Assembly (NCBI GenBank): GCA_002863125.1
Contig: PKEB01000004.1
Span: 124,001-188,000, forward strand
DNA from: Flavobacteriales bacterium
Lineage (GTDB): Bacteria > Bacteroidota > Bacteroidia > Flavobacteriales_D > Sanyastnellaceae
Reading direction: 5' to 3'
DNA length: 64,000 nucleotides
Positions 17,800 to 24,842 of the stretch are shown here, piece after piece. Position 1 is the stretch's first letter, and each line of letters opens with the position of its first letter. Both the position numbers and the translations under genes were made by a program. The notes below the pieces were generated by a model that worked only from the letters and a program-made list of their open reading frames with translations, was not told the origin of the DNA and searched no databases.

Positions 17800-20274
17800 T
17801 CAACGGCGAAATGCCGCCAATCCCGATTCGAGGAATTCTACAAACTTGCTGGCATCGGGGTCATACCCTACGCCCTCCCCCAGTGGAGTTCCGTCGTGGT
17901 CGAGCATGACGTAAAACGGCTGGGAATTGGTGTTGAATTGCGATGCTTGCATGTACGACCACTTGTTTCCGACGGTCTTGATTTTAAAGGTCTTTCCACC
18001 GTAGGATTCTTCGCGGCGTTCCGATTCCGGCAAATCCTTGCGTTCATCGACGTAGAGGCTGACGAGCACCACATCATTGGTGAGTAGGTCGACCACTTGC
18101 GAATCGGGCCATACCTGCTCTTCCATTTTGCGGCAGTTGACGCAGGCCCAACCGGTAAAATCCAAAACAACTGGCTTGCCCTCGGATTTCGCCGCTTCCA
18201 ATCCACTTTGATAATCGGTGAAGCGCGCTTCAACGTGCCCACTGGATTCACCGGAACCGCCGTGTCCACTGCCATCGTTCCATTCGCTGTAGAAAAGCGG
18301 GGGCGGGAAGCCACTGATCAAATTCACGGGCGCGCCCCACATCCCTGGCAAAAGGTAGACGCCGAGGGTAAAGAAGACCATGCCCATGCTGAATCGGAAG
18401 ACTCCGATGCGCTCAGTTTTCGAGTCGTGGGGGAAGAGGATCCACCCGAACAGGTAGAAAGCAATGCACAAGGCAACCACCACCCAGATCGCGATGAACA
18501 GCTCGCGTTGCAGCAGTCCCAGCTGAAGCACTAGGTCGGCGTTGGAAAGGAACTTGAAGGCGAACCCAATTTCCAGGAGTCCGAGTACCACCTTGACGCT
18601 GTTGAGCCAACCGCCGGATTGCGGCAGGGAATTCAACCACCCGGGGAAAGCCGAGAAGAGCATGAAAGGCATGGCCAACGCTAGTGAGAAACCGAACATC
18701 ACGGCCGTGGGTGCGGCGAAGGAGCCCGTCGCGGCACCGGCCAATGCACTGCCGACCAATGGACCGGTGCACGAGAACGATACGATGGCCAATGTGGCCG
18801 CCATGAAGAAGATGCCGATGAGTCCTCCGCGGTCGGCGGCTTGGTCGGTTTTGTTGGCCCAACTCGTGGGCAATTGAATTTCAAAGGCTCCCAAGAAGCT
18901 CGCACCGAAGACAATCAGCAGGAGGAAGAGGAACACATTGAAAAACGGATCGGTCGAGATCACATTCAGGATATCCACCCCAAAGACGGCCGTCAGCAAC
19001 AAGCCGAGGCCGGTGTAGATGAAGATGATGAAGAACCCGTAGATGAGGGCGTTTCGGATGCCTTCGCTGCGCGTTTTGGATTGCTTCGTGAAGAAGCTCA
19101 CCGTCATGGGAATCATGGGGAATACGCAGGGCGTCAACAACGCAGCAAAGCCGAGGAGCATGCCCAAGAAGAAGACGCCCGCGAGCCCTTCCTCTTCTGT
19201 GCCGTCCGCTGCTTCTGTAATCGACCCTTCGTTCGTGCCGTGGTCGCAGAGTCCCTGCAGCGGTGGGCAGTATTCCGGTCGGTCAGCCGCTGTCTTGCGG
19301 TCGGCAAACGCAGCCTCGAAATCCAAATCCGGTGGGAAGATGCACTTCTCCTCATCGCACGCCATGAACGTGATGGCGCCGGTGATGACCTCGGTGCCGG
19401 CGTCCGGTCCGGTGAATGATTGAACGAAGTAGACCTCCTCTTCGAACATGTTGACGTCCATTTCAAACGTCGGGTCGAACTGGACGAGGGGATCGCATTC
19501 GGTCACCTCACCTTCGGCTTCAAACCCCTCGGGCCAATCGATTCGGAAGGCCGTCGGCATGGGGCCGTCGAAACTTTCCAGGTGCTGGCTGTACGTGTGC
19601 CAACACGGGTCCACAACGGCATGGAACACCAAGTCATACTCGTCGCCGTTTTCGTAGATGTTCACGTCCCACACAACGGGCTCCAAGAGGCCGCTTTCGG
19701 CTTCCATCGGTTCCCCGTGGTCGGCGGCATCGTGGTCTCCACAGAGGTGCTGCGACTCCGGGCAGTAAGTCGGCAACGCCGGCGAAACATTGTCCAAGGC
19801 GATGGAGAAATCGATGTCTTCGGGCGGGAGGCAACGCGATGCGTCGCACACCATGAAACTCAAGAAGCCGGTCACGTCTCCGCTTCGCGCGTCGGCGTCC
19901 AAGCGAACTTTTTGCACCCAGTACACCTCCTCTTCAAAGAATTTCAAATCCATCATGAAGTTGGGGTCGTATTCCACCAGCGGATCGCACTCGGTGACGT
20001 CACCGACCTTTTCGACTCCGTCGGGAACCGCTACCTCGAAGTAGGTGGGCAAGGGACCGTTGGGATCGTCGAGGAATTGGCTGTAGATGTGCCAGCATGC
20101 GTCGACGCTGGCATGGAATACCACGTCCAATTCGTTCTCACTATCTGTTTCGTGGACCGAGAATTCCCACTTGACCGGTTCCAAGATTTGTGCGAAAGCA
20201 GTCGTCCATCCCCAGGTGAGCAGAACGGTCAAGGCAGCGATTGCCTTTCCAATTCGAAGATTCGATTGTTTCAT
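17800..20274 (-). CDS. dsbD: DsbD-like thiol:disulfide interchange protein with duplicated periplasmic domain
   Basis: An 824-residue protein. Signal peptide to about residue 28, two tandem DsbD-alpha-like domains (31-160 and 197-323), a DsbD transmembrane core of about eight helices (365-655) with TPCVFPMIP and a second SCTGP cysteine, and a thioredoxin-like C-terminal domain with active site WACVNCR near residue 712. It should carry electrons from cytoplasmic thioredoxin to periplasmic proteins. Each N-terminal copy holds six cysteines at matching places (60, 96, 143, 148, 171, 178 and 224, 260, 306, 311, 336, 343). A single N-terminal copy is the usual arrangement. A TATCTTCG element lies upstream at 20282-20289. 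Confidence 0.92.
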   Translation of the reverse strand: MKQSNLRIGKAIAALTVLLTWGWTTAFAQILEPVKWEFSVHETDSENELDVVFHASVDACWHIYSQFLDDPNGPLPTYFEVAVPDGVEKVGDVTECDPLVEYDPNFMMDLKFFEEEVYWVQKVRLDADARSGDVTGFLSFMVCDASRCLPPEDIDFSIALDNVSPALPTYCPESQHLCGDHDAADHGEPMEAESGLLEPVVWDVNIYENGDEYDLVFHAVVDPCWHTYSQHLESFDGPMPTAFRIDWPEGFEAEGEVTECDPLVQFDPTFEMDVNMFEEEVYFVQSFTGPDAGTEVITGAITFMACDEEKCIFPPDLDFEAAFADRKTAADRPEYCPPLQGLCDHGTNEGSITEAADGTEEEGLAGVFFLGMLLGFAALLTPCVFPMIPMTVSFFTKQSKTRSEGIRNALIYGFFIIFIYTGLGLLLTAVFGVDILNVISTDPFFNVFLFLLLIVFGASFLGAFEIQLPTSWANKTDQAADRGGLIGIFFMAATLAIVSFSCTGPLVGSALAGAATGSFAAPTAVMFGFSLALAMPFMLFSAFPGWLNSLPQSGGWLNSVKVVLGLLEIGFAFKFLSNADLVLQLGLLQRELFIAIWVVVALCIAFYLFGWILFPHDSKTERIGVFRFSMGMVFFTLGVYLLPGMWGAPVNLISGFPPPLFYSEWNDGSGHGGSGESSGHVEARFTDYQSGLEAAKSEGKPVVLDFTGWACVNCRKMEEQVWPDSQVVDLLTNDVVLVSLYVDERKDLPESERREESYGGKTFKIKTVGNKWSYMQASQFNTNSQPFYVMLDHDGTPLGEGVGYDPDASKFVEFLESGLAAFRR
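19306..19686 (-). repeat. Second copy of the DsbD N-terminal domain (residues 197-323)
   Basis: This parallels 19795-20184 at protein level. Shared blocks include LEPV-x-W, VFHA-x-VD-x-CWH-x-YSQ, TECDPLV, FEEEVY-x-VQ and a C-x4-C motif followed by PP. The DNA is diverged, so this is an old duplication. Confidence 0.85.
19795..20184 (-). repeat. First copy of the DsbD N-terminal domain (residues 31-160)
   Basis: This is the counterpart of 19306-19686, with the same order of CWH, TECDPLV, FEEEVY and C-x4-C motifs. Both copies are followed by a short linker with a YCP-x4-LC motif. Confidence 0.85.
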
Positions 20275-20281
20275 AGCTCCG

Positions 20282-20289
20282 CGAAGATA
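20282..20289 (-). promoter_or_regulatory. Candidate -7 element for dsbD
   Basis: On the minus strand TATCTTCG (20289 to 20282) lies seven bases before the ATG at 20274, a one-mismatch TAnnTTTG. The transcript would have a leader of only a few bases. Confidence 0.35.
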
Positions 20290-20332
20290 CTACCTGCAGG
20301 GGCGCTTTCCGCCGGCCCGGTGCCAACGACTG

Positions 20333-21031
20333 TTAGAGCTCAATTTCCTCCCCGAGGGCGAGGCCAAATGGGCGGCGGATGAGCCAACTTCCCGCGTAAA
20401 CGAGTGGCGTATCGACCAGCGCTACGAGCACCTTGAAGACGAAGCCGTTGAGCAACAGGCTGGTGAAGAGGGCCCATTCGATTTGCCCCAGGCTGCACAT
20501 CAGAAACAGCACGGCAAACGTGTCGACAAACTGCGAGGGAATGGTGCTGAGGTTGTTGCGGAGCCAGAGTTTTTTGCCGTTGGTCAGGCGTTTCCAGAAA
20601 TGAAAAAGCCGCACGTCGAGGAATTGTGCTAGCAAATAGGCGGCCATCGAGGCGCTGACCGCGACGATGGTGGAACCGAAAACGTGGTCAAATTCGGCGT
20701 TGCTCACGGGCGACCAATCGGCTGCAGGCACGGACTGGCTGACCGTCACAATGACCAACGTGAAGGCGCTGGCGAACAATCCAGCAAGGACGACTTCGTT
20801 GGCCCGGCGCTTGCCAAAGCACTCCGAGATGAGGTCGGTGACCAAAAACGTAACGGGGTACGGGAGCAGGCCCACGCTTTGTTCGAAGGTCAATCCTTCA
20901 ATGGGACTCCAGTGAAAAAACTTTCGGAAGATCAAGTTGCACGCCACCAGGCTCGCGATGAACAGTGCAGCGAGAATGAGGTAGATGCGCAAGGCGCGTT
21001 GCCGCAGGTCGGCGGAGTGCTCAGAGGTCAT
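20333..21031 (-). CDS. Queuosine precursor transporter (YhhQ/VUT family)
   Basis: A 232-residue membrane protein with about six helices. The family segments are LLPYPVTFLVTDLISE near residue 55, with an acidic residue in a helix, and RNNLSTIPSQFVDTF near 165. YhhQ-type proteins import queuine or preQ0/preQ1 for tRNA modification. The ATG at 21031 is chosen over a TTG at 21040 that overlaps the tilS stop. The gene lies directly behind tilS, another tRNA-modification gene, which supports the role. Confidence 0.88.
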   Translation of the reverse strand: MTSEHSADLRQRALRIYLILAALFIASLVACNLIFRKFFHWSPIEGLTFEQSVGLLPYPVTFLVTDLISECFGKRRANEVVLAGLFASAFTLVIVTVSQSVPAADWSPVSNAEFDHVFGSTIVAVSASMAAYLLAQFLDVRLFHFWKRLTNGKKLWLRNNLSTIPSQFVDTFAVLFLMCSLGQIEWALFTSLLLNGFVFKVLVALVDTPLVYAGSWLIRRPFGLALGEEIEL

Positions 21032-21036
21032 GCGGC

Positions 21037-22008
21037 TCAAGTTAACGGTATCCAGTGCAATGCGTTGCCGCGGCGTTCAACCCGCGCCGTTGCGCACACG
21101 AAGTGCGCTCCGGATTCAACTTGAGCCTCGGTCAGGTGCAGCAATTCGGGCACCGCGCGTGCGGCGATGCCGTGCTGGTGCGCCAATCCGTGCAGGATTT
21201 CCGCCCGCAGCGGTTCCGCGCGCCAAGCCGACAGGTCCAGCTCGCCCTTTCCGTCGCTCACTTTCCAGCAGCGTGCAGTGGCAGCATCGCGTTCTGTCGT
21301 GAAGAAGGACCGCAGCGATTCAAACCGATCCGCCCAATGGGCCACGTGGGCCGTCGTGCCGGGCCGGAGTGAATCGAACAAAGGCAGCACCTCGTGCCGA
21401 ATTCGGTTTCGGAGGTAATCCGGTTTGGCGTTGGAAGCATCCTCGCGGTATGCCACGTTCCAGGCGCTGCACGCCTCGGCGAGCTCAGCTCGAGTCAGGG
21501 CGAGGAATGGGCGCAGGAGCCCACGTTCCGCATTTACAGCGGGCATGGCAGCGAGCGCGAGCGGATCGGCAGACCGCATGAGGTGGAGCAGCACGGTTTC
21601 TGCTTGGTCGTTGCCGTGGTGCGCCGTGACGATGTAGGCCTGGTGGCCCTGGCGGTCGCTGGCTTCGGTGCGCAACCGTTCGAAGTGGGCATATCGGATC
21701 TTCCGGGCTTCGGCTTGCACGCCGTGCTCGGTCGGATCCACTTGGGCGTTGAGCACGTGACAGGGGACGCCGCGTGCCTCACTCCACTCTTCGACCAGCG
21801 CTTGGTCTGCATCGGAGGCTTCGCCGCGCAGGTGGTAGTTCACGTGTGCGACGTGAAGGTTGATGCCCACGCGGTGAAGGGTTTCGGCCAAAACCATGGA
21901 GTCCAGGCCGCCGCTGACACCGGCGATGAGTGTGGCGTTGGCATCGATGCCCTGCCGCCCAAGCCACTGCCGCATGTGCTGCACCAATCTGTCGCGGTTA
22001 TTCGCCAT
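21037..22008 (-). CDS. tilS: tRNA(Ile)-lysidine synthase, short form
   Basis: A 323-residue N-type ATP pyrophosphatase that attaches lysine to C34 of tRNA-Ile(CAU). The PP-loop VSGGLDS is at residues 31-37, with HVNYHLRG near 75, TAHHGNDQAET near 130 and a YREDASN...RNRIRHEVLP block near 190. The protein is about 100 residues shorter than many bacterial TilS enzymes and appears to lack most of the C-terminal TilS domain, as in some short forms. The start overlaps pabB by 11 bases. Confidence 0.93.
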   Translation of the reverse strand: MANNRDRLVQHMRQWLGRQGIDANATLIAGVSGGLDSMVLAETLHRVGINLHVAHVNYHLRGEASDADQALVEEWSEARGVPCHVLNAQVDPTEHGVQAEARKIRYAHFERLRTEASDRQGHQAYIVTAHHGNDQAETVLLHLMRSADPLALAAMPAVNAERGLLRPFLALTRAELAEACSAWNVAYREDASNAKPDYLRNRIRHEVLPLFDSLRPGTTAHVAHWADRFESLRSFFTTERDAATARCWKVSDGKGELDLSAWRAEPLRAEILHGLAHQHGIAARAVPELLHLTEAQVESGAHFVCATARVERRGNALHWIPLT

Positions 22009-23284
22009 CGGCCGTCAAAGTTTGCATCATCGCTTCCGCCTTCAGCAGGCATTCGGCGTATTCACTCGCGGGATCGCTCAAGGAGGTGATGGCGCCGCCG
22101 ACGTGCATGCTAATTCGCGGGGTGGCGGCGTTGTACAGCAGGCTGCGGATGACCACGTTGAGGTCAAAATCGCCGTTGGGTTGAAAGAAGCCAACGCTGC
22201 CCGAGTAGACGCCCCGGCGGCTGGCTTCGAGTTCGTCGATGATTTGCATGGCCCGCACCTTGGGGGCGCCGGTCATGGACCCCATCGGGAAGGTGGCCCG
22301 CAAGATGGATTCGGTGGTCACATCGTCCCGCAGCGTGCACTGCACGGTCGAAATCATTTGATGGACCGATTCAAAGCGGTGGATGCCGAACAATTCAGGG
22401 ACGTGCACCGTGCCGGGGTTGGCAATGCGGCTCAAATCATTGCGCACCAAGTCGCAGATCATGACGTTTTCCCCGCGTTCCTTGGGGTCGTTTTGCAATT
22501 GATGAGCCAGCACGTCGTCTTCTTCCGGGGTGCTTCCGCGTCGAATGGTGCCTTTGATGGGAGAGGAAATCAACTGATCGCCTCGGCGCTTCAAGAACAG
22601 CTCGGGGGAGCCGCAAATCACGTGGAATTCGCCGGCTTTGACCAAGGCAGCGTAAGGCGGCTGGGTGAAGTGGTGCAAGCGCACGAAGGCGTCCCATGGG
22701 GATTCCAAATGCTCATCTGCACTCCACTCTTGGCAGAGGTTCATCTCGTAGATGTCTCCGCGTTGGATGTGCTTTTTGACGCGGTGGGCGCGCTGCAAAT
22801 ACGTACTCTCATCCCAGCGGGGTTTGAGCGTGATGCCCGGTCCTGGCGGCAGCGCCTCAACAGCGGCATCGCAAGCTGTTTGCACGAATTGTAGGGTGTC
22901 CACGGCATCGGGTTCGTTGTGACCAGAGGCGATTTCGCACCCCGTTTTGTCCCCGCCCCAAGCGATGACCAGACGCGGCTCGACCCAGTGCAGGGGTGGC
23001 AAACCGATGGCGTCGGGTCGTTGTGAATCGAGGCGTTCGATGCCGTTTTTCAGGTCGTACCCCAACCAGCCGAATGCCCAAGTCCGGGCTCCTTCAGGAT
23101 GCAGAAAGGCCTGGAGGGCGCTGAGGCTATCGGAATCGGTGCCGTCCCAGGTGAACGAGCGCCGTGCCCCAATGGCAAGGAAGCAGGTACCGCTCGCGTG
23201 CGCATCGAAGTACAGGCTTGCATGCGTTTCCCGTTCGAAGATGGCCTTCAAATTCGGGAGGATACGCAGTGCAGGTGCTGCCAT
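21998..23284 (-). CDS. pabB: Aminodeoxychorismate synthase component I
   Basis: A 428-residue chorismate-utilising enzyme. The PIKGTIRRG motif near residue 235 with a lysine is typical of PabB rather than TrpE. IYEMNLCQEW near 175, ENVMICDLVRNDLSR near 265, MGSMTGAPK near 340 and the C-terminal YSGSVGF/DLNVVIR complete the chorismate-binding fold. It makes 4-amino-4-deoxychorismate for folate; no glutaminase (pabA) or lyase gene (pabC) is adjacent. The gene follows lpdA by 14 bases and overlaps tilS. Confidence 0.9.
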   Translation of the reverse strand: MAAPALRILPNLKAIFERETHASLYFDAHASGTCFLAIGARRSFTWDGTDSDSLSALQAFLHPEGARTWAFGWLGYDLKNGIERLDSQRPDAIGLPPLHWVEPRLVIAWGGDKTGCEIASGHNEPDAVDTLQFVQTACDAAVEALPPGPGITLKPRWDESTYLQRAHRVKKHIQRGDIYEMNLCQEWSADEHLESPWDAFVRLHHFTQPPYAALVKAGEFHVICGSPELFLKRRGDQLISSPIKGTIRRGSTPEEDDVLAHQLQNDPKERGENVMICDLVRNDLSRIANPGTVHVPELFGIHRFESVHQMISTVQCTLRDDVTTESILRATFPMGSMTGAPKVRAMQIIDELEASRRGVYSGSVGFFQPNGDFDLNVVIRSLLYNAATPRISMHVGGAITSLSDPASEYAECLLKAEAMMQTLTADGE

Positions 23285-23298
23285 GGGAGATGCGGAAA

Positions 23299-24702
23299 TT
23301 AGACGTGCAACGCCCGGTCACCGGTTGCTGCGAGGGCGGCTTCCTTGATGGCTTCAGTGAACGTCGGGTGGGCATGCGACATGCGGCTGATGTCTTCGGC
23401 GGTGGCTCGGAATTCCATGGCCACGACCGCCTCGGCAATCATATCAGCAGCTCGGGGCCCACACATGTGGATGCCGAGAATTTCATCGGTCTCGGTGTGC
23501 GCCAACACCTTGATCGAACCGTCGGTGTCCATGGAGGCACGTGCACGGCCGCTTGCCTTGAAGGGGAACGAACCGGTTTTGTAGGGAACACCGTCGGCTT
23601 TCAGTTGCTCCTCGGTTTGTCCGACGCCAGCGACTTCTGGCCACGTGTACACCACGTTGGGAATCAGGTTGTAATCGATGTGAGGGTGCTGCCCGGCAAT
23701 GACCTCGGCGGCGACAACGCCTTCTTCTTCGGCTTTGTGGGCGAGCATCGCGCCGCGCACCACGTCACCGATGGCATAGATATGACCGACTGCGGTTTGC
23801 ATTTGGTCGTTCACCGCGATGCGTCCGCGGTCATCGGTTTGCAGTCCGGCGGCTTCGAGTTTGAGGCCTTCGGTGTAAGGCTTGCGCCCCACCGAAACGA
23901 GGCAGTAATCAGCTTTCCAAGTGACTTCTTTGCCCTTTTTGTCATCGGCTTTGACCGTGACCTGTTTGGCTGTGGCCTTGACTTCCTTTACGCCGTGCTG
24001 AAGGTGGAACTTGACCCCCAACTTTTTCATGCTGCGCATCAATTCCTTGCCCATCGCGCGGTCCATTGTTGGGATGATGGCGTCTTGGTATTCGACTACG
24101 TGAACTTCGGTTCCGAGTCGGGCATAGACACTCCCCATCTCCAATCCGATTACGCCGCCTCCGATGACTACCATGCTTTTGGGCAGGGCCCCCAGGCTCA
24201 GGGCCTCGGTGGAGGTGATGATGCGTTTTTTGTCAATGGTGATGAACGGCAGGGACGCGGGCTTCGAACCGGTCGCGATGATGATGTGTTCTCCTTTGAT
24301 GCTGTGTGCCTTGCCCTTGGCGGGCTTGACCTGGACAGTGTGCGGATCTTTGAAGCTGCCCAATCCGTGGTGCACCGTGATGCCGTTCTTTTTCATCAAG
24401 AAATCGATGCCGCCGACCGTTTGCTTGACCACCTCTCCTTTCCGGGCGATCATGCGCTTGAAATCCAATTTCAACCCTCCGGTTGTTATGCCGTGGGTCT
24501 CGAATTGATGTGCCGCCTGGTGGAAGTGCTCGGAGCTATCGAGCAATGCCTTGGATGGAATGCACCCCACATTCAAGCATGTACCTCCGAGGCAATTGTA
24601 CTTTTCAACCAACGCAGTCTTCTTGCCCAACTGCGCTGCGCGGATGGCTGCTACATAGCCTCCGGGGCCGCTGCCAATAACGATTACGTCATAAGATTCC
24701 AT
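23299..24702 (-). CDS. lpdA: Dihydrolipoyl dehydrogenase (E3)
   Basis: A 467-residue flavoprotein. The FAD loop GSGPGG is at residues 10-15, the redox disulfide in GGTCLNVGCIPSK is C42/C47, the NAD-binding segment is VVIGGGVIGLEMGS near 180, and the C-terminal catalytic His is in SHAHPTFTEA. It reoxidises lipoyl groups of the 2-oxoglutarate complex; sucA and sucB lie at 29714-33764 in this window. The open frame extends 300 bases upstream, but the ATG at 24702 begins exactly at the family N-terminus. A TACCTTTG promoter element ends four bases before it. Confidence 0.96.
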   Translation of the reverse strand: MESYDVIVIGSGPGGYVAAIRAAQLGKKTALVEKYNCLGGTCLNVGCIPSKALLDSSEHFHQAAHQFETHGITTGGLKLDFKRMIARKGEVVKQTVGGIDFLMKKNGITVHHGLGSFKDPHTVQVKPAKGKAHSIKGEHIIIATGSKPASLPFITIDKKRIITSTEALSLGALPKSMVVIGGGVIGLEMGSVYARLGTEVHVVEYQDAIIPTMDRAMGKELMRSMKKLGVKFHLQHGVKEVKATAKQVTVKADDKKGKEVTWKADYCLVSVGRKPYTEGLKLEAAGLQTDDRGRIAVNDQMQTAVGHIYAIGDVVRGAMLAHKAEEEGVVAAEVIAGQHPHIDYNLIPNVVYTWPEVAGVGQTEEQLKADGVPYKTGSFPFKASGRARASMDTDGSIKVLAHTETDEILGIHMCGPRAADMIAEAVVAMEFRATAEDISRMSHAHPTFTEAIKEAALAATGDRALHV

Positions 24703-24706
24703 GCCA

Positions 24707-24714
24707 CAAAGGTA
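24707..24714 (-). promoter_or_regulatory. -7 element of a near-leaderless promoter (lpdA)
   Basis: On the minus strand TACCTTTG is a perfect TAnnTTTG, separated from the lpdA ATG by TGGC only. The transcript would begin at or within a base or two of the start codon. Confidence 0.55.
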
Positions 24715-24742
24715 ACAGTTGCCGAGCACGCGGGCACCTGAA

Positions 24743-24769
24743 TTGACGAGGCTTTTATCCTTTACTTTG
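24743..24769 (+). promoter_or_regulatory. Candidate promoter for the MMPL-rfbA operon
   Basis: TTG at 24743-24745 and TTACTTTG at 24762-24769 are 16 bases apart, close to the Bacteroidota TTG/TAnnTTTG arrangement. This leaves a leader of about 70 bases before the ATG at 24843. Confidence 0.35.
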
Positions 24770-24842
24770 TAGGCTCGAAAATGCGGGCGTGAAACCGCTC
24801 GTGACCTCAACGTTTTGAACCAACACCTCAACCCCCATTTGG

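Noticed and set aside
17759-17810. Nine-base inverted repeat (TTCGCCGTT / AACGGCGAA) around the end of dsbD
   Set aside because: The loop is 34 bases and there is no T run; too weak to call a terminator.
19420-20382. 320-codon open frame opposite the DsbD N-terminal region
   Set aside because: No domain or signal peptide; mirrors the duplicated Asp/Glu-rich coding sequence of the sense strand.
23164-24741. 525-codon open frame opposite lpdA
   Set aside because: Antisense to a fully conserved flavoprotein, with biased His/Val/Gly composition; a GC-skew shadow.
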